A stretch of DNA of 30,624 nt from CAYSFW01 sp050329935 (GCA_050329935.1 JBHJOI010000088.1:1-30624), one strand, 5' to 3'. Shown: positions 15,896 through 24,582, counted from the first letter of the stretch. A program made the numbers and translations. The notes: generated by a model not told the origin, from the letters alone.

Positions 15896-16054
15896 GATCC
15901 ACTACGTTCCTGATCACGCGCTTAAACTATGGCTGCAAATCGAGGTCTGGCGGCGTACAACCCCGCGTTCGCGCGGGAAATGGGTCAGTATGCGTGGCGA
16001 AATTCCGTGTGACCGTGGCGAACGACTGGCTCGGTCCGTGACCGGACAACCGAC

Positions 16055-16105
16055 CGCGCGAGCAGCTCCGCGGTCGTCTCACCCACCTGAGGGGTACCGA
16101 GCGCA
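16055..16105 (-). pseudogene. Diverged duplicate of an internal ligA segment
   Basis: These 51 bases match 17638-17688, inside ligA, at about 47 of 51 positions and in the same orientation. Translated on the minus strand they give ALGTPQVGETTAELLAR against ALGIPQVGETTAALLAR in LigA, part of the helix-hairpin-helix region. Flanking sequence does not continue the match, so only a short block was copied. It lies about 1.58 kb from its source. Confidence 0.8.
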
Positions 16106-16336
16106 GCTCTCCGCAAACGAACTACGGTGAGTGTGCATCCACGCAAGCGCCAGTAGCTCGGCGCAGTGACGCGTATCCGGCCACCGATACTGCCTCGCGT
16201 CCGGAAAGCTAAGTTCTCAGGCCTTGGACACATGGCGCCTGTTACGCACTCGGAACGGATCAATGCGGAGATCGCGAAGTTCTGACGCGAGGCTTGACCG
16301 GAAGATTAATTCGGGTCAACTCCCGGTAGTTAATTC

Positions 16337-16465
16337 CTATTGGCGTCGAACGACTGGGGCGTTCACGACTTCTAGAGCGTCCGGTAAGGCTACCCCGGTT
16401 GGAGGCAGTGCCCTCGCCATGAACGTTAGGCGCGATGCGACGGTTGCTATCGCGCCGCGAACCAC
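16337..16465 (-). pseudogene. Degenerate partial copy of the lpxR 5' end
   Basis: Bases 16426-16460 match about 15860-15894, the start of lpxR, at roughly 30 of 35 positions, same orientation. The copy reads VRGAIATVASRL against MRGAITIVASLL in the LpxR signal peptide, then loses the match except for a shared LPPTG. The frame is open from a GTG at 16465 to a TAG at 16337, only 42 codons. Either a decayed lpxR paralogue or a short repeat that lpxR captured as its start. Confidence 0.55.
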
Positions 16466-16519
16466 GACTTGGTTCCACCCCAAACCCAAGCGCCGTGCAT
16501 GCCGAGGTTGGCGGTTACC

Positions 16520-17203
16520 TCACTTCAGTTCGACGACACCGCTCACTGTCACTGTGATCGTCGACTCACCCGCCTCCATCGACGGCGCGGCGACGTCCAT
16601 CGCGGCCTCCGCCATCATCGCGCGACCCATGAAGCGCGGTTGCGGCGCGAAGTCGGCGGTGCTGATTTGAAGGTCCACCAGCTTGTAGCCCGAACGTTTC
16701 AGATTCTCGGCGACCAGGCCGGCGCGCTTTTCGAACGCCGCCAGCGCTCGGGTGATCAGTTCGTTCTCCTTGGCTTCTCGGGTCTCGGGCGAGACGCTGA
16801 AGTGCATCCCCTGCAGGTTCAGGCGACTTTGCAGCACGCTGAGCAGTTCGCTCACCCCGGCGATATCGCGGCTCTCGACCGCGATCGCCTGACTCACGCG
16901 CCAGCCGGTGATCCGGTTGTCGCGGTAGACCGGCTGGGTGTTGTAGGACTGGGTCTGAACCTTCATGCCGGGACGTTGCTTGACGGTCTCGACGCCCCAC
17001 TTGATGCGTTGATTGACCTTGTCGGCGAGTTCGCTCGGGAAACCACCGTCTTCCTGCGCGCTCAGCGTAACGGTCGCGAGGTCATTGTCGACCCGGTCGG
17101 CGGCCGCGGCGGACAAACTGATCCGGTCGTAATGCGTCTCGCCGCTCTCGCCGGCAAACAGCGCCAGCGGCGCGCATAACAGAATCCACGATAGCCTACG
17201 CAT
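16520..17203 (-). CDS. Periplasmic SIMPL-domain (DUF541) protein
   Basis: A 227-residue exported protein: signal peptide MRRLSWILLCAPLALFAGES, then a SIMPL domain over most of the length (ISLSAAAADRVDNDLATVTL at the start, ITGWRVSQAIAVESRDIAGV in the middle, a helical ITRALAAFEKRAGLVAENL, and STITVTVSGVVEL at the end). The fold is known from proteins such as BP26 and YggE; its molecular function is not established, though stress and envelope roles are reported. Its ATG lies within the last codons of ligA (8-base overlap), so it is translated as the last gene of smc-zipA-ligA. Confidence 0.88.
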   Translation of the reverse strand: MRRLSWILLCAPLALFAGESGETHYDRISLSAAAADRVDNDLATVTLSAQEDGGFPSELADKVNQRIKWGVETVKQRPGMKVQTQSYNTQPVYRDNRITGWRVSQAIAVESRDIAGVSELLSVLQSRLNLQGMHFSVSPETREAKENELITRALAAFEKRAGLVAENLKRSGYKLVDLQISTADFAPQPRFMGRAMMAEAAMDVAAPSMEAGESTITVTVSGVVELK

Positions 17204-19220
17204 CGGACGTGTCTCCTTCGGGTTTGAGTAACTGATTCAGGTCGGCTTCGGTCAGCACCGGAACGCCCAGCTGGATCGCCTTGTCGAGCTTGGTACCAGC
17301 TTCGGCGCCCGCGATCACCGCCGTGGTCTTTTTTGAAACGCTGCCGGTCACCTTGGCGCCGAGTGCCTGTAGCCGCGCGCCGGCTTCCTCGCGCGTCATG
17401 CCCGCCAGTGCGCCCGTCAGTACATAGGTGCGACCGGCCAGGGGCCGCACCGCAGCCGACTCGACCACCACGGCGGGCCAATCCACGCCAACGCCGCGCA
17501 AGCGCTGAATCACCTCGCGGTTATGCGGTTCGTCAAAAAATGCGCGAATATCCCGCGCCATGTTCGGACCGACGCCGTGGATCGATTCCAGTTGCTCGAC
17601 GCCCGCGTCCAGTAGCGGGTCGAGATCGCCGTAGGCACGCGCGAGCAGCGCCGCGGTCGTCTCACCCACCTGCGGGATACCGAGCGCGTTTAAAAATCGC
17701 GCCAGCGTCGTGCGTTTGCTTTTCTCGATCTCATCGAGCAGGTTTTGCGCGGATTTTTCGCCCATCCGATCGAGCGCGGTCAAGGTCGCAAGGTCGAGTC
17801 GATACAGATCGGCCGGCGAGCGCACCAGGTCCTTGTCGACCAATTGCGCCACCAGCTTGTCGCCGAGCCCCTCGATATTCAGCGCGCGGCGCGAAGCGAA
17901 ATGCAGCAGCGCGCCGCTCCGTTGCGCGGGACAGACGAGCCCGCCCATGCAGCGGTGTGCGGCTTGATCGTCCTCGCGATGCACATGCGAGCCGCACACC
18001 GGACACGCCGTGGGCATTGACCACGGCTGGGTCGCCTCGGGCCGCTTTTCCAGCACGACACCGACGATCTCCGGAATGACGTCGCCCGCGCGCCGCACGA
18101 TGACGGTGTCACCGACGCGCACGTCCTTGCGGGTGACCTCATCCTGGTTGTGCAACGTCGCGTTGCTGACCGTGACGCCCGAGACCTGCACCGGCCGCAG
18201 CTGCGCCACCGGGGTCACGACCCCGGTGCGGCCGACCGATGCCAGAATGTGTTCGACCACGGTCGTTTCCTCGCGGGCGGGCAGCTTGTGCGCGATCGCC
18301 CAACGCGGGGCTCGCGCGGTTTGTCCGAGGCGCTCCCGTGCGGCCAGCTCGTCGACCTTATAGACCACGCCGTCGATCTCGAACGGTAGCTGTTCGCGGC
18401 GCGCCAACATCTCCTGGTAGAAGCGTAGGCAGTCGTCGATGGTTGCGGCGCTTCGAAAGTGCTCGGTGGTCTTGAAGCCCCAAGCGTGCAACCGCGCCAC
18501 GACTTCGCTGTAGCGCGCGGCGATCGGCGCCGAGGTCTCGCCGAGACCCCACGGAAAAAAGCTCAGCGGACGGGTCGCGGTGAGACGGGGGTCGAGTTGA
18601 CGCAGACTGCCCGCGGCCGCATTGCGCGGATTGGCGAACACGTGCTCGCCCGCGGCAAGGCGCTGCTCGTTGAGCTTGCGAAAGGCCGCGATCGGAAACA
18701 CGATTTCGCCGCGCACCTCCAGCACCTCGGGCCAGCCTTCGCCGTGGAGCCGCAACGGCACGGTGCGGATGGTACGGACATTCGCCGTGACGTCCTCGCC
18801 CAGATTGCCATCGCCGCGGGTGCCTGCCTGCACCAGCCTGCCCTGTTCGTAGCGCAGACTGATCGACGTGCCATCGAACTTGGGTTCAACGGTGTAGCTC
18901 GCCGCCACGCCCAAACCCTTGCGTACCCGCTCATCCCAGGCGCGCGCGTCGGCCGCCGCGAACGCGTTGTCCATCGAGGTCATCTGCAACCGATGGCGAA
19001 CCTCGCCGAACCCCTTGAGCGGCGCGGCGCCTACGCGCTGGGTCGGCGAATCCGGCGTGATCAGTTGCGGGTGGCTCGCCTCCAGCACCTTGAGGGCCTC
19101 GAGCAAACGATCGTACTCGGCATCGGAAATCACCGGCGCATCGAGGACGTAGTAGCGATAATTGTGTTCGTCGAGCGTCGCGCGCAGCGCCGCGATTCTC
19201 GCCGCCGGCGCTTCGCTCAT
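17196..19220 (-). CDS. ligA: NAD-dependent DNA ligase LigA
   Basis: Seals nicks during replication and repair using NAD+. 674 residues, the usual length. Domains in order: the Ia domain with HNYRYYVLDAPVISDAEYD, the adenylation domain with catalytic Lys114 in VEPKFDGTSISL, the OB fold, a Cys4 zinc finger (CPVCGSHVHR through CMGGLVCPAQ), helix-hairpin-helix repeats including NALGIPQVGETTAALLARAY, and a C-terminal BRCT domain (LAGRTYVLTGALAGMTREEA). Its ATG overlaps the zipA stop by four bases (ATGA), so it is translationally coupled. A short stretch of the HhH region has been copied to 16055-16105. Confidence 0.97.
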   Translation of the reverse strand: MSEAPAARIAALRATLDEHNYRYYVLDAPVISDAEYDRLLEALKVLEASHPQLITPDSPTQRVGAAPLKGFGEVRHRLQMTSMDNAFAAADARAWDERVRKGLGVAASYTVEPKFDGTSISLRYEQGRLVQAGTRGDGNLGEDVTANVRTIRTVPLRLHGEGWPEVLEVRGEIVFPIAAFRKLNEQRLAAGEHVFANPRNAAAGSLRQLDPRLTATRPLSFFPWGLGETSAPIAARYSEVVARLHAWGFKTTEHFRSAATIDDCLRFYQEMLARREQLPFEIDGVVYKVDELAARERLGQTARAPRWAIAHKLPAREETTVVEHILASVGRTGVVTPVAQLRPVQVSGVTVSNATLHNQDEVTRKDVRVGDTVIVRRAGDVIPEIVGVVLEKRPEATQPWSMPTACPVCGSHVHREDDQAAHRCMGGLVCPAQRSGALLHFASRRALNIEGLGDKLVAQLVDKDLVRSPADLYRLDLATLTALDRMGEKSAQNLLDEIEKSKRTTLARFLNALGIPQVGETTAALLARAYGDLDPLLDAGVEQLESIHGVGPNMARDIRAFFDEPHNREVIQRLRGVGVDWPAVVVESAAVRPLAGRTYVLTGALAGMTREEAGARLQALGAKVTGSVSKKTTAVIAGAEAGTKLDKAIQLGVPVLTEADLNQLLKPEGDTSDA

Positions 19221-20017
19221 GAGTTCGCCAGTTTCAAACGCTCACGCTGCGCGCTGAGGAGTTCCGGCTGCATGTCATGCAAGCTCGAATCCTTGACCTT
19301 GCCACCCAACACCGAAGCCAGCTGCTGCGCGCAATGGACCAGCTCGTCGTAAGCCAACACCGTGTCGACCACCGTTGGCAATTGCATGAACAATGTGAGA
19401 CCGGGAATCTCCGCTGTCACCATTTCCTCCGGAACCAGGGTTCCGGGGTTCACCATGTTGGCCACGCTGAACACGGGCCGGGTGGAATTATCCTTGGAGA
19501 ACCGATGAAAAATCTTCAGCTCGCCATGTTTCAATCCGTGCACATGCAGCGCCTTCAACACCGCCTTGCCGGAAAACGGTTGGTCGCGCGGCGCGACCAC
19601 GTTCAGCACGATGAGCTCGGGCACACGCTCCGGTTCCGGCGCGACCGGTTCCGCAGTGGCGAGGCCGGCTTCTTCTTCGTCGATGTCGAGCAATTCACGT
19701 GGGGTTTCGCGATCGCCCGTCGCGTGACGGACATCGGTCGGCGGCGTGACCCGCACGGTTGAATCGGATTCCCGCGCGCCCGAGCCCTCGGGCGAAAGCC
19801 AGCCTGGCCGTACCACATCACGCAGGATGACGGGTTCGAAATCATCCGGTCCCTCGCCCGGCGCGCCCTGGCCTTTGAGCAAGACATCACGCTCATCGTC
19901 CGGCGTGCCGCCGAATACGTCGTAGCTGCCCTTCGCGACACGACGGCGGTGCAGCAGGTAGATCAGGAGCAGGATGACGACTCCAATACCGAGCAAATAC
20001 CAACGCAGTTCATTCAT
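19217..20017 (-). CDS. zipA: Cell division protein ZipA
   Basis: An inner-membrane anchor for FtsZ at the division ring. From ATG 20017 it has 266 residues: a single N-terminal membrane helix (LRWYLLGIGVVILLLIYLL, residues 4-22), a basic RRR stop, a long acidic and proline-rich linker, and a C-terminal FtsZ-binding domain from about residue 130 (ELIVLNVVAPRDQPFSGKAV, then GELKIFHRF, VFSVANMVNPGTL and GLTLFMQLP, all typical). The longer open frame upstream overlaps smc and is rejected. It starts 5 bases after smc and overlaps ligA by 4. ZipA occurs essentially in gammaproteobacteria, which helps place the organism. Confidence 0.93.
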   Translation of the reverse strand: MNELRWYLLGIGVVILLLIYLLHRRRVAKGSYDVFGGTPDDERDVLLKGQGAPGEGPDDFEPVILRDVVRPGWLSPEGSGARESDSTVRVTPPTDVRHATGDRETPRELLDIDEEEAGLATAEPVAPEPERVPELIVLNVVAPRDQPFSGKAVLKALHVHGLKHGELKIFHRFSKDNSTRPVFSVANMVNPGTLVPEEMVTAEIPGLTLFMQLPTVVDTVLAYDELVHCAQQLASVLGGKVKDSSLHDMQPELLSAQRERLKLANS

Positions 20018-20022
20018 CTTTG

Positions 20023-23000
20023 TTATCCCGTTGCCAATTTGACGGCTTCTTCGATATTCACGTCCACCATTCGCGAAACGCCGGGCTCGCGCATGGTCAC
20101 GCCGACCAGGCACTCCGCCAGCTCCATCGTGGTCTTATTATGCGTGATAAAAATGAATTGGACGCGCTGCGACATCTGCCGGACCAATTCACAAAAGCGG
20201 CCGACGTTGGCTTCGTCGAGCGGTGCGTCGACCTCGTCGAGCATGCAGAATGGCGCCGGATTCAGATCGAAGATCGAGAAGACCAGCGCGACGGCGGTCA
20301 ATGCCTTTTCTCCGCCCGAGAGTAAATGGATACTCGAAATGCGTTTGCCGGGCGGTCGCGCCATGATCGTGACGCCGGTGGTCAGCAGGTTGTCCTCGGT
20401 CAGTTCGAGATAAGCCTGCCCGCCGCCGAATAGTTTCGGAAACATTTCCTGGAGCTTGGTGTTGACGATCTCAAAGGTGTCCTTGAACCGCGCGCGGGTC
20501 TCACGGTCGATCTTTTCGATCGCCGTGTCGAGCGTCGCCAACGCCTGGGTCAAATCGTCGAACTGCCGATCGAGATAGGACTTGCGCTCGCTAAGTTCAC
20601 GGAATTCGTCGATTGCGGCCAGGTTGATCGGCCCGAGGCGTTGTATGCGTTGCGCGAGACGTTCCGCTTGTTGTTCCCAGTCGACGATCCGCGCTGTTTC
20701 GGGCAACTCGGCCTGCAACGCGTGCAGGTCGAACTCGGTGGCCGCGAGTTGTTCGAGCACGGCTTGCCGGCGCACCAGGCGTTCCTGTCGCTCTAGGCGC
20801 AAGGATTCAGCCAGCGCGCGTTGTTCGGTGGCCGCCTGCTCGGCCGCATGACGCAGACGCTCACGCTCCCGCAACGCTTGATCCAGGGTCTGCAAGTGCT
20901 GCCGCGCCTGTTGCAGCGCGCTTTCGGCGACCTGCCGACTCGCGACCAGTGCCGCGAGTTCGGCCTGCGCGCGCTCGATCGGCTCGGTGCCTGCCGCGAG
21001 TGCTGACTCGAGTTCTACGAGACGCGCGTTCAAGCCGGCAATCTGCTGTTCAGTCCGTTGCAAGCCCTCGCGGGTACCCTGCTCCGCTACCCGGCTGGTT
21101 TCGCGTTCGACGTTCAGGCGGTGCTCGGTCTCGCGCGCGGTTTGCGCCTCGGCCCGTGCCGCGTCGAGCACGGTCTGCCGTTCCTCCAGCCGTTGCTGCC
21201 ACCGCGCGCGCTCGGATTGCAAGGTTTCGACCTCCAGCATCGCTTCGTTACGCGCTTCGGTCGCGTCCGCCAGAGCTTCCTGCTCCTGTTCCAGTTGGGC
21301 GGTGATCTCCCGTTGCTCCTGTTCGATGCGCAGGCTGCGTTCGGCAACCTGCTCCAGGCGGGACTGTTGCCGCGATAAGCGCGCATTGGCCTCGGCGTAA
21401 CCACGATTGGCCTCGGCGAGTGCCACCTGTTGCGCGCGCGCCTCGGACTCGGCGGTCGCGACGGCCAGGCGCGCCTGCTCCAGCGCGTCGGCAAGCGTCG
21501 CGATGCGGTCCTCGAGTGCCGAGGCCTGGGCCTGCAGTTGCGCGATCTCCTGGCGCCGGGCGATGACTCCGGCATGACCCTCGCGCTCGCGACGCCATCG
21601 CAGCCAGTTGCCACCACACCAGAATCCGTCCGGTGTGATCACGGATTCGTCATCGGCAAGCTGATCCCGCATCGAAAGCGCATCGGCCGGGGTATCGGCG
21701 ACGCGGATCTTGTCGAGTACGCTTCGGAGTACGTCGGGAGCCTGAGTCCGCGCCCAGAGGGTATCGCCGCGCGTCGGCGTCGAGGCTCCGGTTGATACCG
21801 ACGACGCCTCGAATAACGCGAGATGGCCCTGGGCGACGCTGGTGATCGTTTCCGCCCGGGTCGCGATGGCATCGACCTCGACCGCCTCCAGCCAGTCTTC
21901 CAGCACGCGTTCGACGGCGTCGCGCCAAGGTGCGTCCGCTTGCACCAGTTCACCGAGCCGTCGCGCGTCACGCAGACCGTTACGCTCCAGCCATTGCGCG
22001 ACCACGCCACGTTGCTCCTTGCCCAGGGCGGCCTGCTGCAGGGTTTCCAGGGACGCGAGGCGACCGCGCAGTTGCTGGGCCTCGCGCTGCAGCCGGTCAA
22101 GCTCGGCACGCTGTTCGCGGCCAAGCTCGCGTTGCAGTTGGATCTCATGCTGGCCTTGGTCGAGTGCCGCTTGCGCCACTACCAACGCCTCCTGGCGCTC
22201 GGCCAGGGCCATGCGTGGCGCCTCGAGATCATGCTCCGGCGCCGCATCCCGAAGCTGCGCAAGTTCGCTCGCGAGTCTTTGTCGCCGTTCGCGCAGTTGT
22301 TGGCTGTGTCGTTCCAATTGCTCCATCCGCGCGCGCTCGACCTGCGCGCGCTGCACCGGCTCGTTGGCGCGCTGGTTGAATCGTTCCCAGTCGCGGCGCA
22401 GTTCGCGGAACTCGGTTTCCTGAAGCGCGGCGGTCGCCAGCTCCGATTGCGCCCGCGCCCGCGCCGCCTCCCACTCGGGTGTCAGTTGTGCGAGCCGGGC
22501 GGCGAGTTCATCGAGCCGGGCCTGATCTTGACCCAGCCGCGCCTGCGCGACATTTAAGGCCGCGCGCAGCTCGTCACCCTCTGCGGTTTGGCGCGCATGC
22601 AATTCGCGTTGGTGCTGTATTGATTGTTCGGTGCGACTGATGCCGTTGCCGATCTGGTAGAACTCGCCCTGCGCGACGTTGAAGGTCTCGCTCGCCTGCT
22701 CGCGTTGCAGCAACACCTCGGCGAGCTCGTTCTCCAAGCGTCGCACGTCGGCCACATGACGTTCGGTCACGGTATCGACCTCGCGCAGATGTGCTTCCCG
22801 CCGCTCCAGATCCTGGCTCAGATCATGCAACTTCAGCACCAGCAGCTCAGCCCGGACACGCCCCTCCTCGGCCCGCAGCGCGGTGTATTTTTCCGCCGTG
22901 TCGGCTTGTTTCTGCAAGTGTTCGAGCTGACGCGCGAGCTCGTCCCGCACATCGTTCAGGCGCTCCAGATTGGCCCGCGTGTGCTCCATCCGCGACTCCG

Positions 23001-23538
23001 TCTCCCGCCGGCGCTCCTTGTACTTTGAGATTCCGGCGGCCTCCTCCAGGTATCCGCGCAGCTCCTCGGGACGCGCCTCGATAATCCGCGCGATCATCCC
23101 TTGTTCAATAATGGCGTAACTGCGCGGTCCGAGTCCGGTGCCGAGAAACAGATCCGTGATATCGCGCCGCCGACAGCGCGCGCCGTTGAGGGAATAAACG
23201 GATTGTCCGTCGCGTGAAACCAATCGCTTGGTCGAGATCTCGGCATAACGCGCATACTCGCCGCCGATGCTGCCGTCCGAGTTATCGAAAATGAGTTCGA
23301 TCGAGGCCTGTCCGACCGGCTTGCGCGATGACGAGCCGTTGAAAATCACATCCTCCATCGACTCGCCACGCAGATACTTGGCCGAGCTTTCCCCCATCAC
23401 CCAGCGCACCGCGTCGATGACATTCGACTTGCCGCAGCCATTCGGACCCACCACTCCCATCAGATTGGCGGGTAAATGAATCACGGTCGGGTCGACGAAT
23501 GATTTGAACCCTGCGAGTTTGATCTTGCTAAGGCGCAT
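20023..23538 (-). CDS. smc: Chromosome partition protein SMC
   Basis: A condensin ATPase that organises and segregates the chromosome with ScpA and ScpB (not in the window). 1171 residues from ATG 23538, a normal length. The N-terminal head begins MRLSKIKLAGFKSFVDPTVI with Walker A GPNGCGKSN (Lys37). Two long heptad-rich coiled coils flank a hinge at about residues 510-660. The C-terminal head has the ABC signature LSGGEKALTAVAL and Walker B CMLDEVDAPLDEANV. The open frame extends to 23676, but the extension is unlike SMC. It is the first gene of smc-zipA-ligA-SIMPL; SMC with ZipA fits gammaproteobacteria that lack MukBEF. Confidence 0.96.
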   Translation of the reverse strand: MRLSKIKLAGFKSFVDPTVIHLPANLMGVVGPNGCGKSNVIDAVRWVMGESSAKYLRGESMEDVIFNGSSSRKPVGQASIELIFDNSDGSIGGEYARYAEISTKRLVSRDGQSVYSLNGARCRRRDITDLFLGTGLGPRSYAIIEQGMIARIIEARPEELRGYLEEAAGISKYKERRRETESRMEHTRANLERLNDVRDELARQLEHLQKQADTAEKYTALRAEEGRVRAELLVLKLHDLSQDLERREAHLREVDTVTERHVADVRRLENELAEVLLQREQASETFNVAQGEFYQIGNGISRTEQSIQHQRELHARQTAEGDELRAALNVAQARLGQDQARLDELAARLAQLTPEWEAARARAQSELATAALQETEFRELRRDWERFNQRANEPVQRAQVERARMEQLERHSQQLRERRQRLASELAQLRDAAPEHDLEAPRMALAERQEALVVAQAALDQGQHEIQLQRELGREQRAELDRLQREAQQLRGRLASLETLQQAALGKEQRGVVAQWLERNGLRDARRLGELVQADAPWRDAVERVLEDWLEAVEVDAIATRAETITSVAQGHLALFEASSVSTGASTPTRGDTLWARTQAPDVLRSVLDKIRVADTPADALSMRDQLADDESVITPDGFWCGGNWLRWRREREGHAGVIARRQEIAQLQAQASALEDRIATLADALEQARLAVATAESEARAQQVALAEANRGYAEANARLSRQQSRLEQVAERSLRIEQEQREITAQLEQEQEALADATEARNEAMLEVETLQSERARWQQRLEERQTVLDAARAEAQTARETEHRLNVERETSRVAEQGTREGLQRTEQQIAGLNARLVELESALAAGTEPIERAQAELAALVASRQVAESALQQARQHLQTLDQALRERERLRHAAEQAATEQRALAESLRLERQERLVRRQAVLEQLAATEFDLHALQAELPETARIVDWEQQAERLAQRIQRLGPINLAAIDEFRELSERKSYLDRQFDDLTQALATLDTAIEKIDRETRARFKDTFEIVNTKLQEMFPKLFGGGQAYLELTEDNLLTTGVTIMARPPGKRISSIHLLSGGEKALTAVALVFSIFDLNPAPFCMLDEVDAPLDEANVGRFCELVRQMSQRVQFIFITHNKTTMELAECLVGVTMREPGVSRMVDVNIEEAVKLATG

Positions 23539-23577
23539 CGCGCGACGAATATGGGTCAGACTGACTTGGAGAGCGGA

Positions 23578-23606
23578 AAGGTACCTGTCACCGCCACGGC
23601 GCGCAA
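23578..23606 (-). promoter_or_regulatory. Possible sigma-70 promoter of the smc operon
   Basis: On the minus strand TTGCGC and TACCTT are separated by 17 bases, about 40 bases before the smc start and just after the terminator of the upstream gene. The -10 match is weak, so this is a suggestion only. Confidence 0.3.
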
Positions 23607-23650
23607 CCGACGTCCTTGCGGTCGGCCCCGGGCCGGAGTCGGCTCCGCCC

Positions 23651-23691
23651 AAATAAAATGGCCGTGCCGGGTACAACCCGGCACGGCCATT
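23651..23691 (-). terminator. Rho-independent terminator of the sulfur-globule-like gene
   Basis: A perfect 16-base-pair stem (23657-23672 with 23676-23691) with a three-base loop. On the minus strand it is followed by TTTTATTT. It lies 40 bases past the stop of the glycine-rich protein gene and would insulate the smc operon from its transcription. Confidence 0.92.
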
Positions 23692-23730
23692 GCTTGGCTA
23701 ATTTGCGAACGCGCCTAGGCGCGAGCGAAA

Positions 23731-24168
23731 TTACTTCGCGGCAGGCGCGGCGGCAGGTGCTGCCGGCGCGGCTTGCGGAGGCATTGCGTAGCCGGGTGCG
23801 CCGTAAGGTGCGCCGTAAGGCATGCCATAGCCGTAGCCAGGACCATAACCACCGTAGCCAGGATAGCCACCACCATAGCCGCCGTAGCCCGGGTAACCGT
23901 AGCCTTGGCCGCGACCGTCGCCGTAACCGGAGCCATAACCACGACCGGCGCCGCTGCCGCTACCGCGACCGCTCATGCCGAAGTTGAAGTCACCGCTGCC
24001 GTCGCCCATCATGTCGCTCATCATGTCGCCCATGCCGTTGCCCCAGCCACGGCCATAACCGGGACCGCCGCCCCAAGGGCCACCGCCACCCCACGCCATC
24101 GCATCCTGCATGACCAGGGCGGAGGCGCCGATTGCGACAGCTGCCAAGAACTTCATTTGCTTTTTCAT
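23731..24168 (-). CDS. Glycine/tyrosine-rich exported protein, sulfur globule protein-like
   Basis: 145 residues with a signal peptide (MKKQMKFLAAVAIGASALVM, cut after DAMA). The mature part starts WGGGGPWGGGPGYGRGWGNG, passes through MGDMMSDMMGDGSGDFNFGM, then a Gly/Tyr/Pro repeat region (YPGYGGYGGGYPGYGGYG, MPYGAPYGAPGYAMP), and ends in an Ala-Pro tail. This matches sulfur globule proteins (SgpA/SgpB type) of Chromatiaceae and related sulfur oxidisers, structural proteins that coat periplasmic sulfur globules. GGAG precedes ATG 24168 by eight bases. The gene stands alone, with a strong terminator and a leader hairpin, consistent with high expression. Low complexity makes the family call less certain; another glycine-rich envelope protein is the alternative. 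Confidence 0.7.
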   Translation of the reverse strand: MKKQMKFLAAVAIGASALVMQDAMAWGGGGPWGGGPGYGRGWGNGMGDMMSDMMGDGSGDFNFGMSGRGSGSGAGRGYGSGYGDGRGQGYGYPGYGGYGGGYPGYGGYGPGYGYGMPYGAPYGAPGYAMPPQAAPAAPAAAPAAK

Positions 24169-24191
24169 CAATACTTCTCCGTTCCGTAAGC

Positions 24192-24210
24192 CGAACAAGG
24201 ATTTTGTTCG
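24192..24210 (-). promoter_or_regulatory. Stem-loop in the leader of the sulfur-globule-like gene
   Basis: A perfect 7-base-pair inverted repeat, CGAACAA and TTGTTCG, with a five-base loop, 24-42 bases upstream of the ATG and just before the ribosome site. It could stabilise the mRNA or control translation. No known element is recognised. Confidence 0.45.
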
Positions 24211-24542
24211 CGCCGAGACTTTAAAAGGTGGAAACGTGACGAAATTTACAGGCTCGCCAGACCCTTGCGTGGTCGCGACCGCTACTGCGTGGCGGCCGGT
24301 CCGGAAGGGCTGACCCTTGTAACGTCCCGAGTCGTTCAAAAAACGCCTTCGTTTCGTTTCAACCTAAGTGCGCTTCGAGTCACCCCGAAAAAGCCTGGTT
24401 AGGAGGAAATTCTGAGCTGAAGGTGAGCGGATGCTATACCCATTTACACGTAAAGTACATGTCAAGGCAGCTGGGCACGGCTTTTCACGCCTCCCTGTCC
24501 CGCGGGCCAGCATGCCAATTCGTCCGACCCGGACCCGCCCGG

Positions 24543-24548
24543 TATACT
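24543..24548 (+). promoter_or_regulatory. Candidate -10 box for queF
   Basis: TATACT preceded by CGG, 34 bases before the queF start. No clear -35 element at 16-18 bases. Weak support. Confidence 0.3.
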
Positions 24549-24582
24549 CGGCCATTCCGTTTCGAAACCGTTCGCATGACCG

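Larger units (their letters stand above)
15896..16519. other. 624-base non-coding scar with duplicated gene fragments
   Basis: No intact gene. The stretch is less GC-rich than its flanks, contains several stops in every frame, and holds two diverged copies of neighbouring genes: an internal ligA piece at 16055-16105 and a piece like the lpxR 5' end at 16426-16460. Both are on the minus strand, like their sources. This suggests past duplication or gene-conversion debris. Confidence 0.6.
24169..24582. other. Divergent intergenic region, sulfur-globule-like gene and queF
   Basis: No gene seen. It holds the leader stem-loop, a near-palindrome TTTACACGTAAA near 24444, and a TTGACA (minus strand, near 24460) that could be a -35 element for the minus-strand gene, although the best -10 (TATAGC) is 21 bases away. 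TATACT at 24543-24548 is a candidate -10 for queF. Confidence 0.4.

Noticed and set aside
16425..16431. GTTAGGC, the conserved core of integron attC sites.
   Set aside because: No matching RYYYAAC partner at attC distance, no imperfect palindrome of the right size and no integrase. The base match to the lpxR start explains it better.
16422..17692. The duplicated fragments as flanking direct repeats of a mobile element.
   Set aside because: The two copied pieces come from different genes and no terminal repeats or transposase are present.
24400..24582. A preQ1 riboswitch before queF.
   Set aside because: I found no aptamer-like stem with the A-rich tail; the region looks like a plain promoter and short leader.
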